Notes: generated by a model not told the origin, from the sequence alone. A DNA stretch of 64,000 bases from Arcticibacter eurypsychrophilus (GCF_001730525.1 NZ_MDFN01000025.1:1-64000); one strand, 5' to 3'. Shown: positions 18,112 to 27,566, counted from the stretch's first letter. Translations and numbers: made by a program.

Positions 18112-19227
18112 CTAAAAACAGTTTAAGACTTTGCAAACTTTTTCAACTTCTTCTAATGTCATTACAGGACTTATTGGTAGACTTAAAACCTCTCTATGAA
18201 TTTGCTCTGTAATCGGAAAAGATAAATTATTCCATTCTTTATATGCCTGTTGCTTATGCGGAGGAATAGGATAATGAATCATAGTTTGAATATTATTATC
18301 ACTAAAAAACTTCTGTAAAGCATCTCTCTTAGGATGTCTTATAATAAATAAATGTCCATTATATGAAGTGTCATTTTTAATCAATAATCCATCTTTATAA
18401 AAAGGTAGTATGACATCTGGATTCTTAATATTTTCACAATACTTTAATGCTATATCTCTTCGATTTTGATTATCCCTATCTAAGTATTGTAATTTCACTT
18501 TTAAAATAGCTGCCTGAATTTCGTCAATTCTTGAATTCAAGCCTTGGTATATATTCTCATACTTAATTTTTGAACCGTAATTAGATATAGCTCTTACAGC
18601 ATCTGCCAAATCTTTGTCGTTAGTAGTTACAGCACCTCCGTCACCTAATGCCCCTATATTTTTCCCAGGATAGAAACTATGACCAGCAGCATCTCCTAAT
18701 GACCCTGTACGTTTTCCCATATAAATACAACCTTGCGACTGAGCATTATCTTCAATTAGTTTCAAATCATAATGGTCAATTAACCTTTTTATTTCAGGGT
18801 GCATTGAGTTATTTCCATAAAGATGAACAATCATAATTCCTTTTGTCCTCTTGGAAATTTTTTCTTCAATCAGAAAAGGGTTGATATTATATGTAAGAAT
18901 ATCAGGTTCGATTAAAATAGGAACCAATCGATTATCAGTAATTGCAAGAATAGTAGCAATATATGTGTTTGCAGGAACGATAATTTCATCCCCTTCTTGC
19001 ATAACTCCTAATTCAATATAGGATCTTAATATTAACCGCAAAGCATCTAAGCCATTGGCAACTCCAATACAGTTATTAGTACCAATATAATTATTATACT
19101 CTTGTTCAAAAGATTTACTTTCCTTACCTAGCAAGTACCAACCAGAATCTAATACTTGTTTAATTGCCAATGACAGCTCTGGTTCGTAACTATCATTAAT
19201 AGCTTTAAGATCAAGAAACTTTAACAT
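18112..19227 (-). CDS. PLP sugar aminotransferase (DegT/DnrJ/EryC1/StrS; FdtB-like)
   Basis: 371 aa. The PLP lysine is K189 in [16 protein letters not shown]; the pyridine-binding aspartate is D160 in [10 protein letters not shown]. The N-terminus DLKAIN and the substrate segment [13 protein letters not shown] are typical of 3-aminotransferases acting on dTDP-3-keto-6-deoxyhexose. The gene overlaps the acetyltransferase gene by 7 nt and two FdtA-type ketoisomerase genes precede it, reconstructing the Fdt route to a 3-acetamido-3,6-dideoxyhexose. RmlA and RmlB, which make the precursor, are not in the window. A second homologue is at 49912-50997. Confidence 0.9.
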   Translation of the reverse strand: MLKFLDLKAINDSYEPELSLAIKQVLDSGWYLLGKESKSFEQEYNNYIGTNNCIGVANGLDALRLILRSYIELGVMQEGDEIIVPANTYIATILAITDNRLVPILIEPDILTYNINPFLIEEKISKRTKGIMIVHLYGNNSMHPEIKRLIDHYDLKLIEDNAQSQGCIYMGKRTGSLGDAAGHSFYPGKNIGALGDGGAVTTNDKDLADAVRAISNYGSKIKYENIYQGLNSRIDEIQAAILKVKLQYLDRDNQNRRDIALKYCENIKNPDVILPFYKDGLLIKNDTSYNGHLFIIRHPKRDALQKFFSDNNIQTMIHYPIPPHKQQAYKEWNNLSFPITEQIHREVLSLPISPVMTLEEVEKVCKVLNCF

Positions 19228-19826
19228 ATTTCTTCTATTTTACCTTTATTCATCGTATAACTTTTTGCACAACCTTCACAATGGTAATCACTATCAAGCT
19301 TGGTACCACATTTGCAAACATAACCCTTTAATTTTCCCGGATTTCCATACCATAAGGAATAATTAGGAATATCCTTATTAATTAAACTACCAGCACCAAT
19401 CATAGCATATTTACCAATATTTATTCCACCGATAAGTGTTGAATTGGCACCAATACTTGCTCCTGTTTCAATCTTAATTTTCAAAAATTCATTCGGATAT
19501 TGTTTTGAACGAGGTTTAGCATCATTTGTAAATGTAACATTAGGACCAATAAACACATCATCCTCTATGGTTATACCATCCCATATTTGAACTCCTGATT
19601 TAATTGTTACATTGTTTCCTATTAATACATCATTTTCAATAAAACAATTACAATTGACGTTGCAATTCTCACCAATAACAGCATTTTTCAATATAACAGT
19701 AAACTGCCATATAAACGTGTTATTCCCGATGGCTTTTGTCTGCACATCTGACAGATCATGAATGAATACTTTAAATTCAGATAGTCCCAATTGATTTTCG
19801 AATAATTTTGTATTTCCCTTATCCAT
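19221..19826 (-). CDS. Left-handed beta-helix N-acyltransferase (FdtC-like) with Cys-rich tail
   Basis: 201 aa. Hexapeptide repeats run through residues ~25-160 ([40 protein letters not shown] and so on), ending in [20 protein letters not shown], the acetyl-CoA-binding end of the helix. It probably acetylates the 3-amino group made by the neighbouring aminotransferase. The last ~35 residues carry CKCGTKLD and CEGCAKSY, a likely zinc ribbon found in part of this acyltransferase group. It overlaps genes on both sides (8 nt upstream, 7 nt downstream), which means tight translational coupling. Acyl donor is assumed to be acetyl-CoA. Confidence 0.85.
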   Translation of the reverse strand: MDKGNTKLFENQLGLSEFKVFIHDLSDVQTKAIGNNTFIWQFTVILKNAVIGENCNVNCNCFIENDVLIGNNVTIKSGVQIWDGITIEDDVFIGPNVTFTNDAKPRSKQYPNEFLKIKIETGASIGANSTLIGGINIGKYAMIGAGSLINKDIPNYSLWYGNPGKLKGYVCKCGTKLDSDYHCEGCAKSYTMNKGKIEEIC

Positions 19827-20235
19827 TTATATGTTCTAAATAATCGCTATATTTCCTTATATAATCCGACTCATTGTAAAGATGGGAAGCAAAAACTAAA
19901 CATATAGATCCAGATGAAAAATTAACTTCAGAAGCCCATATTCCCGGAGGAATGTGCAATCCTAAATATGGCCTATTTAACTGCACCATTCTTTTTGTTT
20001 TACCATCATCCATTAAAATTTCAAAACTACCACTAGCAGCAATTAAAAACTGATGACATTCTTTATGCGAATGCGCACCTCGTGATTCTCCACCAGGTAT
20101 GTCATACAAATAAAAGACCCGCTTTATGTCGAAAGGCAATTCGATACTGTTATTAATAGGAGTTAAATTACCAGCTCTATTTTTTATTTTTGGAAGTTCA
20201 AATATTGAACAATCATATGTTGTAGCCTTCTTCAT
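19819..20235 (-). CDS. fdtA: dTDP-4-keto-6-deoxyglucose 3,4-ketoisomerase (FdtA/WxcM-like cupin)
   Basis: 138 aa single cupin domain. The FdtA/QdtA active-site motif is intact: [11 protein letters not shown] at 52-62, with H55 and H57 as the HxH pair; [10 protein letters not shown] precedes it and [12 protein letters not shown] follows it. FdtA moves the keto group from C4 to C3 so that the aminotransferase can act. It overlaps the second FdtA-like gene by 4 nt and the acyltransferase gene by 8 nt. Between the two tandem copies this one is the better candidate for the classical reaction. Confidence 0.9.
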   Translation of the reverse strand: MKKATTYDCSIFELPKIKNRAGNLTPINNSIELPFDIKRVFYLYDIPGGESRGAHSHKECHQFLIAASGSFEILMDDGKTKRMVQLNRPYLGLHIPPGIWASEVNFSSGSICLVFASHLYNESDYIRKYSDYLEHING

Positions 20236-20645
20236 GACTTATTAATTTTTGAATTAATAAATTGTTGATAATCCCTTTGATAATCCTCTTCATCAAATAC
20301 TGTTGAAGCAACGATAAAACATAAAGAATTAGTAGAAAAATTTTCCATATAGCGCCATATCCCCTTTGGAACAAATAATGCGTAATAAGATCGATTCAAT
20401 GAGTAAGTTTTCTTGTTATTTCCATCATCCAGTATGACATCAAAACTACCACTCAATGCTATTATAATCTCTTCATTCTTATGATAACTATGCCCTCCCC
20501 TAGCTTCTCCACCTGGAACATCATAGATCCAATAACTTCTTTTTATTTTAAAAGGAATATGTCTCTCTTCCTCCAAAAATGAAAGATTTCCTCGCTCATC
20601 TAAACTTTTTGGTAATTTAATAATTTTAACCAGATCAATTGACAT
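20232..20645 (-). CDS. Second FdtA-like cupin, altered active-site motif
   Basis: 137 aa, clearly paralogous to the downstream gene (shared YDVPGGEARGGH and LFVPKGIWRYMENFS). The motif reads RGGHSYHKNEE at 49-59: the second His is shifted by one residue (H52 and H55, HxxH rather than HxH) and Glu stands where Gln is usual. It may have a changed stereochemical outcome, another substrate, or form a heteromer with its neighbour. It is the first sugar-synthesis gene after the chain-length protein gene (6 bp gap). Confidence 0.8.
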   Translation of the reverse strand: MSIDLVKIIKLPKSLDERGNLSFLEEERHIPFKIKRSYWIYDVPGGEARGGHSYHKNEEIIIALSGSFDVILDDGNNKKTYSLNRSYYALFVPKGIWRYMENFSTNSLCFIVASTVFDEEDYQRDYQQFINSKINKS

Positions 20646-20651
20646 AATAAG

Positions 20652-21743
20652 TTATTTTATCACTTGTGAAATTATTTTTTTAATAATTAAAACTAATGTG
20701 CTCAGGAAAACAAACAGCATAAGTCCCATAATCATCCCTTTAATATTACCGAACTTAATTTTTTCTAGTGGAAAAACAGGTAGGTCTATAACTTGAATTA
20801 AGGGCGTTTCTTTTAGTAAAGCCATTTTTGACATCTCTAAATTTTTTACTAATTCGCTCAATATCTCTTTATTTGTTTCAGCTGAAAATTGCGAGCGCTG
20901 TAAAGGAGCTACACGTTGAACCTGTCGGGTAAGGTTTAAGTTAGGTGTAGCATCTGAAATTGCTGCAGCTGAGTAAATAGCACCATTCATCACCTTAAGA
21001 ACCGAATCAGCTTTATGCTGTAATATTTTAACATTAATAATAGATTTTCTTGTCTTTGTTTGCACATAAAAATCATTCACATTCTTAACTATCTGTTCAT
21101 TAAATGCTTTTGCAAAGAATTCGTCTGTTGCTTTAACTTCCACTTTAATGATACTCAATTTCTTATCTGATTTAGCAACATTTAAATAGTTTAAGTTTAT
21201 ATCTTTTACAATACCACCAAGAATACTATCCTTTAAACGTTTTGATTTTAGAGTGCTAGAGTCTAGAAAACTAAATTGAATATCTTTTAATTCCGATTTT
21301 TCAGCCCAAGCTTTTCTTAACTTATTGAAATCGATATAACGATCAACTAATAATTGTTTCTTTCCATTATAATAAACCTCTGTTAACAAGGTTTTTTCAA
21401 TCATAGTTCTTGATTTGTATAATTCGAAAATATTATCTCCTTGAAAAATACCACCACCTCCACCACCCAAATCTAACCCTGCCATAGAAGCTAATCCACT
21501 TAGAGATCCTAATCCACCAGCTGCTTTATCATCATCTAATACAAAAGTGGTTGTTGCCGTATATATTGATTTTTTAGACCATGCAAAAGTAAATCCTAGA
21601 ATACCACCCAATATACCACACAAAACAATTGTTGACCATTTGGACAGCAGATAATGATACCATTCCTGTAATTTCAAAATAAGATCTTTTAGTGAAATCT
21701 CATCTGAGTTACTTGATATTTTATTTATACTTTTAGAATTCAT
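20652..21743 (-). CDS. Wzz-type chain-length determinant/co-polymerase, no kinase domain
   Basis: About 363 aa from the ATG at 21743 (a TTG at 21752 is the longer option). Two membrane helices flank a periplasmic region: STIVLCGILGGILGFTFAW near residue 40 and MIMGLMLFVFLSTLVLII at the end. The start of the Wzz domain is KSIYTATTTFVLDDD and the PCP-type proline-rich segment before the last helix is VIDLPVFPLEKI. A Gly-rich stretch (GLDLGGGGGG) lies near residue 95. The protein stops 12 residues after the second helix, so it lacks the BY-kinase of Wzc. It sits 22 bp after the exporter gene and should set polymer length. Confidence 0.85.
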   Translation of the reverse strand: MNSKSINKISSNSDEISLKDLILKLQEWYHYLLSKWSTIVLCGILGGILGFTFAWSKKSIYTATTTFVLDDDKAAGGLGSLSGLASMAGLDLGGGGGGIFQGDNIFELYKSRTMIEKTLLTEVYYNGKKQLLVDRYIDFNKLRKAWAEKSELKDIQFSFLDSSTLKSKRLKDSILGGIVKDINLNYLNVAKSDKKLSIIKVEVKATDEFFAKAFNEQIVKNVNDFYVQTKTRKSIINVKILQHKADSVLKVMNGAIYSAAAISDATPNLNLTRQVQRVAPLQRSQFSAETNKEILSELVKNLEMSKMALLKETPLIQVIDLPVFPLEKIKFGNIKGMIMGLMLFVFLSTLVLIIKKIISQVIK

Positions 21744-21774
21744 TTTAATCAATCAAATAAATCAGGCTTCGTTA

Positions 21775-24276
21775 CTATTTATATAAACTTATAATTATCA
21801 ATGCCAAAGAAGTCAAGGCAGTTCCAATACTAATCCATCCCTGAACGCCTACCTTTTCTCTTGGAGCTCGTTTAGGTACAAAGATCTCAGCACCGGGCTT
21901 AACACCAGGATAGAAATTCAAAAATAGCACATGACTTACCGCATCAACAGACCCATTTGCATATTGAATATAAGCACCTCTTTTATTAGCGTTATAAGTA
22001 TATCCACCTGCTCCATTAATATAACCCTTCATACCCTTACCTGGCCGGTATACTACATTTATAGGTCTGAGAACCTCTCCCGTAATCTTTACTGTTTGCA
22101 ATTGTTTAGGCACCCGAATCACATCTCCATCCTCTAACAATAAATCAAATCTAGATAGTGGTCTATCTAGAATTTTCTTCAAATTAATTCCCACTAAATC
22201 ACTTTCTAATAGTTGAATTTCCTGACTAGATGTATCCTTTACCCCTTCTCCTTTTAGCCTGGATAAATTAACCAGTTTCTGTTTATCTTCTTCCTGAGTA
22301 TCAATAGCATTATTACTTCTGCTATCTTTAGCTTCATCTGCCCCTGGCCTTTTCAATGAAGCACCTTCTACAAATGAAAGAGCTGTTAATCCTCCGGCCC
22401 TTTTAATTACATCAGAAATCCGCTCATCTTTATGACTAATCGTATAGATCCCAGGATATAAAACCTCTCCCTCAACCCTAACCTGTTGCTGAATCTGGTA
22501 ACCTTCAGAACTCCGGATCGAAACTACATCAAAGGGTTGTAATATGATTACGGAATCCCGTAATCTTAAATCAACTGGAATATTCACATTAATAATATCT
22601 GCAGTCTTTGCAGACAAAGACATTGCATCACTATTTTTAACCCTTCTTGCAATTTCAATCCGGTTAGGAGTAGCACCCTCTTTAAAACCACCTGCCATTT
22701 GAATTAGGGCCTCAACTGTCATTCCCTCGGCATACTCAAAACTACCAGGTGCTCTAACTTCCCCTTTAATATCAACCTTAAACTCTTCCCTTAAATCAAA
22801 AATGGAGGATATCGTTACCTTATCCTCTCTCCTTAGAACAATATCTTCCTGTGTTCCCTTTAACACTTTATCGACATCAAAAGATAATAGCGCCAGTGAA
22901 TTGTCTGTATTTAACCTGGATATATAACCCCGATTTAAAAAGGCATCCTCTGTCAAACCATCTGCCTTTTCGATCAATTGTTTTAGTGTCAAACCACTTT
23001 CCAGTTCATATTGTCCGGGACGAAATACAGCTCCATCAATTTCTACACGATTGGCAAAACGGTCTAATATCGTTTCTACGATATATTTATCACCATTCTT
23101 TGGTCTATAATTAAGAAAGTCATCTGCATTAACATCTGTAATTTGTCTTTCCTTATTCGTATTCTGCAAAACTTTAATCTTCGCTGAATATGCTTTATTA
23201 GAAAACCCCCCGGCAAATCTAATAACATCATCCAGCGACTCAGTAGGAAGCACCTCATATAAAGCTGGCCGTTTCACTTCACCCGACATTTCCACTCTTG
23301 CCTGGTAAACCGGAATATTGATCACATCCTGATCCTGCAAACGAATGTTTCCGCTTTGCATCCCTTTCAAAAGGAAATTATAAACATCTATAGTGGAAAC
23401 AACCCGGTTATTACGGATCACCTGAATCTTCCTGAATGACCCATTTTCATTAGGTCCGCCTGAAGCATTTAAAGCATTAAATACAGTAGATAACGAAGAA
23501 AGGGTATAAGAACCCGGCTTAACTACTTCCCCTAAAAGCGTAATTTTAATGCTCCTGATATTACCTAAGTTAATGGCAACGTTGGTACGACCACTCCTTA
23601 AACTTGGATAAGTGCTGCCCATCGTAGAGCGAATCTTTGAAGTAGCTTGCTCGATAGAAAGTCCCCCTACTGAAATCAATCCTACATACTGAAGACGAAT
23701 CGTTCCATCAGGACTTACCTGCAATTTATAATTGGCTTCATTATCACCGGTCAGATCAATCAATAGCTGATCGTCAGGTCCTATAATATATCCCTTAGGA
23801 GTAGCCATCCGAAGATTTGGCTCAAACTTAATATCGTTGTTTTTGAATAATTCAGCACCAAAGATCTTAGGGATCAGGTTACCGAAAGCATCCTTTAACT
23901 CAGTTTTATTCTGGTTGGCTAAATTATTTCGATTATTAATAGAGTCTGATTGAACATACGTTCTACCGAATCCCTCATCAGCCTGACTCTGTGAATCAGT
24001 GCCTGTACTAGCAGCAGGACTTGATTTCCGTATTTTTTCAACACGTGTTCTTAACTTGGCAACTTCCTCTGCTTTCATTCCCTGGGCAGTGGCCATTTGC
24101 TCTAATTGAGCATCATTATACCCAACAGACTCGGCTTTTTGGATCAACTGTCGCACTTGTGCATCTGTTAATTCATCGACTTTTACATCTGAATAATTGG
24201 TCTGCGCAAATATATATGGGGAAATTAATATACTACATATAAACAATAATGTAGCGGCTATTTGTCTTAAATTCAT
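21775..24276 (-). CDS. Wza-like outer-membrane polysaccharide exporter with about six SLBB repeats
   Basis: 833 aa. An N-terminal signal (LLFICSILISPYIFAQ) is followed by a helical, Gln/Glu-rich segment with LTDAQVRQLIQKAESVGYND. The polysaccharide export (PES) domain begins at YIIGPDDQLLIDLTG. Then come about six SLBB-type units, each with a G-V-x-x-P turn: LLGEVVKPGSY, MSGEVKRPALY, IDGAVFRPGQY, IKGEVRAPGSF, VEGEVLYPGIY and ITGEVLRPINV. The C-terminus has a hydrophobic helix (ISIGTALTSLALIIISLY). Wza has fewer SLBB repeats; the longer form is the Bacteroidota type. First gene of the capsule transcript. Confidence 0.9.
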   Translation of the reverse strand: MNLRQIAATLLFICSILISPYIFAQTNYSDVKVDELTDAQVRQLIQKAESVGYNDAQLEQMATAQGMKAEEVAKLRTRVEKIRKSSPAASTGTDSQSQADEGFGRTYVQSDSINNRNNLANQNKTELKDAFGNLIPKIFGAELFKNNDIKFEPNLRMATPKGYIIGPDDQLLIDLTGDNEANYKLQVSPDGTIRLQYVGLISVGGLSIEQATSKIRSTMGSTYPSLRSGRTNVAINLGNIRSIKITLLGEVVKPGSYTLSSLSTVFNALNASGGPNENGSFRKIQVIRNNRVVSTIDVYNFLLKGMQSGNIRLQDQDVINIPVYQARVEMSGEVKRPALYEVLPTESLDDVIRFAGGFSNKAYSAKIKVLQNTNKERQITDVNADDFLNYRPKNGDKYIVETILDRFANRVEIDGAVFRPGQYELESGLTLKQLIEKADGLTEDAFLNRGYISRLNTDNSLALLSFDVDKVLKGTQEDIVLRREDKVTISSIFDLREEFKVDIKGEVRAPGSFEYAEGMTVEALIQMAGGFKEGATPNRIEIARRVKNSDAMSLSAKTADIINVNIPVDLRLRDSVIILQPFDVVSIRSSEGYQIQQQVRVEGEVLYPGIYTISHKDERISDVIKRAGGLTALSFVEGASLKRPGADEAKDSRSNNAIDTQEEDKQKLVNLSRLKGEGVKDTSSQEIQLLESDLVGINLKKILDRPLSRFDLLLEDGDVIRVPKQLQTVKITGEVLRPINVVYRPGKGMKGYINGAGGYTYNANKRGAYIQYANGSVDAVSHVLFLNFYPGVKPGAEIFVPKRAPREKVGVQGWISIGTALTSLALIIISLYK

Positions 24277-24310
24277 GAATATGGAGAGGTATTAACTTAA
24301 TTGCAATCAA

Positions 24311-24318
24311 CAAAAGTA
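24311..24318 (-). promoter_or_regulatory. Candidate -7 box for the capsule operon
   Basis: Minus-strand TACTTTTG matches TAnnTTTG and lies 34 nt upstream of the exporter ATG (24276). No TTG at 19-nt spacing was found, so the -33 element is weak or the promoter needs an activator. Because the next upstream gene on this strand is a pseudogene, the whole 22-kb locus probably depends on this region. Confidence 0.4.
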
Positions 24319-24451
24319 CCACAATCTTAACAATATCATATGATCTTTATCATAGAATTGAAATCTTTTCATTCGATTGTTGTTCATTTGTCAAAGGTTA
24401 TACGTGTGTAATTCCAATTACGCTACTTCATAATTGGGAAATATTTTCCCC

Positions 24452-24703
24452 CATCACACATTCACCGAATTTACAATACGAATTGTTTCCAATTCGATAA
24501 GAAATTAATTTCCCTATCAGGGTCCAATGGTCATTAGCTCGCCTGGTCACCCGGAGCTTTTCAGCCATCTCCTGCGAACTCAGCAACTACTCTTGCTCTC
24601 CCTCTCCTATCTGATCCAGCAGCAACTGCCGTACCTCCCACACCAGGTTCATATCTTTTATAAACTTATCGAATTTGATGAGTTTAATTATACGGCCTGA
24701 CAT
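24452..24703 (-). pseudogene. Remnant of a helix-turn-helix (excisionase/HTH_17-like) gene
   Basis: From an ATG at 24703 the minus strand reads MSGRIIKLIKFDKFIKDMNL and onward for 38 codons to a TAG at 24589-24587. The same frame stays open beyond it with SSQEMAEKLRVTRRANDHW and then LIGKLISYRIG. This layout (a short helical lead, then xSxxEMAEKLxVTxR and IxYxIG) matches the HTH_17-type small regulators common in Bacteroidota, with the stop about where such proteins often carry Trp (TGG to TAG is one change). The frame also lacks a normal end. Either it is a pseudogene or a coincidental frame; I favour the first. Confidence 0.4.
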
Positions 24704-24743
24704 TTTTATTGCATACATTGCCTGCTCCTAACCATATTAACCA

Positions 24744-25661
24744 ATGGAACAAAAACTTACTGGCCGCTACATTGATCCACTTACAGACTGGTCTTTTAAG
24801 CATCTTTTTGGCCTTGATCCTCATAAAGACATTCTAATAGAATTCCTAAACGACCTTTTTAAAGGCGAAAAGCATATCACAGATATCGTATACAAATCGA
24901 ATGAGCATGCTGGAGACCGACGTGATCTAAAAAAGTCAATTTTTGATCTTTTGTGTACAGGAGATAAAGGCGAGCATTTCATTGTAGAAATACAGCGTGG
25001 AAAACAAATTTTCTTTCGCGACAGATGTATATTCTATACCTCCCGCCTGATCAATGAGCAATTGTCGGTTGGAAAGGATAGCGAGACTTACGAACTACAG
25101 GAAGTATACCTGATTGCCATATTGGATTTTACCATAGAGCAATCCCCCTCGAAACAATACCTGCACGATATCTGTTTAATAGACAAAGATAAAGGCACAA
25201 TATTTTATAAGAAACTGGGTTATAAGTTTTTGGAATTGCCTAACTTTACTAAAAACGAGAAAGAATTAGAAACAGGCCTTGATCGCTGGTTTTATATGCT
25301 GAAGAACATGAGCAGATTAGACAAATTGCCGCTCTATTTCAAAAAAAGCATATTTGAAAAGATATTCCAGATAGCAGAAATTAGTAATTTAACAAAGGAG
25401 GAGTATATGTCATACAGAACAAGTTTAGAGCAAAAGTGGGATTATGATAACGTGCTTGCTTATGCTGTTCAAGAGGAGGGCAAAAAGAAGTACGGTGAAG
25501 GAGAGAAAAAAGGCGAAATTAAAGGAAAGATTGAAGGGAAAATAGAAGGAGAAAAAGAAAATAAAATAGCAACCGCCCGTAAAATGAAAGCCAAAGGTTA
25601 CTCATTTGCTGACATTGCTGAAATAACAGACCTTTCCATCGAGGAAATTGAAAACTTATAA
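24744..25661 (+). CDS. Rpn-family PD-(D/E)xK nuclease/transposase (TIGR01784-like)
   Basis: 305 aa. The start YIDPLTDWSFKHLFG is the signature opening of the Rpn/PDDEXK_2 family. The nuclease core is visible as IFDLLCTGDKGEHFIVEIQR, with D, E and the Q of ExQ. The C-terminus has a charged repeat (KGEIKGKIEGKIEGEKENK) and a short HTH-like tail, AKGYSFADIAEITDLSIEE. E. coli Rpn proteins promote RecA-independent recombination and some behave as phage-defence or toxin-like nucleases. The gene is alone, with a terminator 5 nt after its stop. It is full length compared with relatives, so probably intact. Confidence 0.85.
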   Translation: MEQKLTGRYIDPLTDWSFKHLFGLDPHKDILIEFLNDLFKGEKHITDIVYKSNEHAGDRRDLKKSIFDLLCTGDKGEHFIVEIQRGKQIFFRDRCIFYTSRLINEQLSVGKDSETYELQEVYLIAILDFTIEQSPSKQYLHDICLIDKDKGTIFYKKLGYKFLELPNFTKNEKELETGLDRWFYMLKNMSRLDKLPLYFKKSIFEKIFQIAEISNLTKEEYMSYRTSLEQKWDYDNVLAYAVQEEGKKKYGEGEKKGEIKGKIEGKIEGEKENKIATARKMKAKGYSFADIAEITDLSIEEIENL

Positions 25662-25665
25662 AGCA

Positions 25666-25702
25666 AATTATCGGCAATAAACTCAATTTATTGCCGATAA
25701 TT
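25666..25702. terminator. Bidirectional terminator hairpin
   Basis: A 16-bp perfect stem (25666-25681 with 25687-25702) and 5-nt loop lie between the convergent Rpn-type gene and the ABC exporter gene. Flanking T-runs are short on both strands. Confidence 0.7.
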
Positions 25703-25721
25703 GATATTTAAACAGATCTCC

Positions 25722-27470
25722 CTACACCATTACCCGCTCACCAATCTGCTGTCTCCACATCGCATAATACAACCCCTTTTCTTCCAAAAGCTCTACATGT
25801 TTACCCGACTCAATGATATGCCCCTTCTCTAAAACAAAAATCTTATCGGCATGCATGATAGTGGAAAGGCGATGTGCAATCAATATGGTTATTCTCTTAT
25901 CCATATTGGATACATCCCGTATGGTCTTGGTGATTTCTTCTTCAGTAATGGAATCCAAAGCTGAGGTCGCCTCATCAAATACCAGGATATCCGGTCTCCG
26001 AAGCAAGGAACGGGCAATAGACAGGCGCTGCTTCTCTCCCCCGGAAACTTTAACACCCCCTTCTCCAATAACCGAATCCAGCCCCTTATCTGCACGAGCG
26101 AGTAAACTCTGACAGGCTGCTTTACGCATCACATCCAGACATTGCTCATCAGTAGCATCCGGTCTTACGAACAACAAATTTTCCCGTATCGTTCCCGAAA
26201 ACAGCTGCGTATCCTGAGTGACAAACCCAATCCGCTCTCTAAGCTGATCCAGGTCTATTTCGGATGTAGGAATATTATTGTACAGGATACTTCCCTCCTT
26301 AGGGGTATAAAGGCCAACCAGAAGCTTCACTAATGTTGTTTTACCTGAGCCTGAAGGCCCTACGAAGGCAATGGTTTGTCCCGTAAGTGATGTAAAACTA
26401 ATATGGTTCAGCGCGTTGGTATTAGCTGTCTGATGTTTGAAGCTTACATTCTTGAAACTCAATTCCCTGATGTGATCCAGCTTAACCGGATTAAGCGGTT
26501 TCTCCTCGATTGGAGAGCTCATGATCGCTTTAAAGTTAGCCAGCGATACTTCCGTTTCCCGATAGGTATTGATGATATTTCCTAGTTCCTGTAGCGGACC
26601 AAATATAAAGAAGGAGTATAGGAACAACGAGAAAAACTCACCAACGGAAATCTGATTATCATAGATCAGGTACATCATCAGAAACAGGATTCCATTTCGC
26701 AACAAATTAACCAGGGTGCCTTGAATAAAACTCAGACTGCGGACGTACTTCACTTTTTTAAGCTCAAGCACCAGAATCCGATCCGTAGTACTATTCAAAC
26801 GCTTTATTTCCTGTGCGGCCAGACCTAAACTTTTAACCAGCTCGATGTTTCTTAAAGATTCCGTAGTTGATCCGGCAAGGGCAGTTGTCTCCGATACAAT
26901 ACTCTTTTGCACGACCTTAATGCGTTTACTCAGAATCGAACTTACTGTACCCAATACAGGGATGACCGCAATATAGAATACCGCAATCAGCCAATGAATA
27001 TTGATCGCATAGAAAAACACGAACGTAATCCCGATGACACTGGTGAAGACAATATTAATGGTGGCAATAATCAGCTTCTCGGTATCTAGTCGTACCTTTT
27101 GAAGGATTCCTAAGGTTTCGCCGCTTCGCTGATCTTCAAACACCTGGTAAGGAAGCTCCAGCGAATGCGCCAATCCATCGGAATAAAGCTTTGCACCCAA
27201 ACGCTGCGTGATGACATTGACATAGTAATCCTGGAAATTCTTCGCAATTCGAGATACCATGGCCACGCCCATTGCAGCTAAAACCAGTAATCCAGCGCCT
27301 TTAAAAAACTCTTGCGTACTGTAATCATTATAATGAGTCACATACTTATCAATGATTTTCCTGAAAATCCAGGGATCAAGAAAAGAAAAGATCTGATTAA
27401 TTGCAGCCAGGAGTAATGCTAATGCAATTAGACTTTTGTATTTCTTTAAATAGTTAATCAGAATCTTCAT
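25722..27470 (-). CDS. ABC exporter half-transporter (TMD-NBD fusion)
   Basis: 582 aa. Six membrane helices in residues ~10-310, then an ATP-binding domain: Walker A GPSGSGKTT (~369), signature VSGGEKQR (~473), Walker B ILVFDEATSALD (~492) and switch His in IAHRLST. It works as a homodimer or with a partner, and resembles MsbA/BmrA-type lipid or multidrug exporters. It is monocistronic by layout: convergent with the Rpn-type gene, and separated from frr by a terminator. A minus-strand TATTTTTG at 27503-27496 could be its -7 box. Cargo is unknown. Confidence 0.88.
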   Translation of the reverse strand: MKILINYLKKYKSLIALALLLAAINQIFSFLDPWIFRKIIDKYVTHYNDYSTQEFFKGAGLLVLAAMGVAMVSRIAKNFQDYYVNVITQRLGAKLYSDGLAHSLELPYQVFEDQRSGETLGILQKVRLDTEKLIIATINIVFTSVIGITFVFFYAINIHWLIAVFYIAVIPVLGTVSSILSKRIKVVQKSIVSETTALAGSTTESLRNIELVKSLGLAAQEIKRLNSTTDRILVLELKKVKYVRSLSFIQGTLVNLLRNGILFLMMYLIYDNQISVGEFFSLFLYSFFIFGPLQELGNIINTYRETEVSLANFKAIMSSPIEEKPLNPVKLDHIRELSFKNVSFKHQTANTNALNHISFTSLTGQTIAFVGPSGSGKTTLVKLLVGLYTPKEGSILYNNIPTSEIDLDQLRERIGFVTQDTQLFSGTIRENLLFVRPDATDEQCLDVMRKAACQSLLARADKGLDSVIGEGGVKVSGGEKQRLSIARSLLRRPDILVFDEATSALDSITEEEITKTIRDVSNMDKRITILIAHRLSTIMHADKIFVLEKGHIIESGKHVELLEEKGLYYAMWRQQIGERVMV

Positions 27471-27506
27471 TAAAAAGGGTTGTTATGTAGCGGTGCAAAA
27501 ATAATA

Positions 27507-27535
27507 AAGGGAACAGTGATCGACACTATTCCCTT
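27507..27535 (-). terminator. Terminator after frr
   Basis: 12-bp stem with one G-T type mismatch (27507-27518 with 27524-27535), 5-nt loop, T-rich on the minus-strand exit side. It closes the pyrH-frr unit. Confidence 0.7.
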
Positions 27536-27566
27536 CTTAACTTTACTTAAATAAGATATAACGTGT

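Larger units (their letters stand above)
24277..24743. other. 467-nt spacer: capsule promoter region and a decayed HTH gene
   Basis: The left third is AT-rich and holds the candidate exporter promoter. The right half (24452-24703) is less AT-rich and contains an HTH pseudogene on the minus strand. The last 40 nt, before the Rpn-type gene at 24744, show no clear promoter on the plus strand. No tRNA or terminator was seen. Confidence 0.5.

Noticed and set aside
24587-24589. Reading the in-frame TAG of the HTH remnant as a recoded codon
   Set aside because: No sign of recoding anywhere else in the window, where TAG also ends normal genes; a nonsense mutation is simpler.
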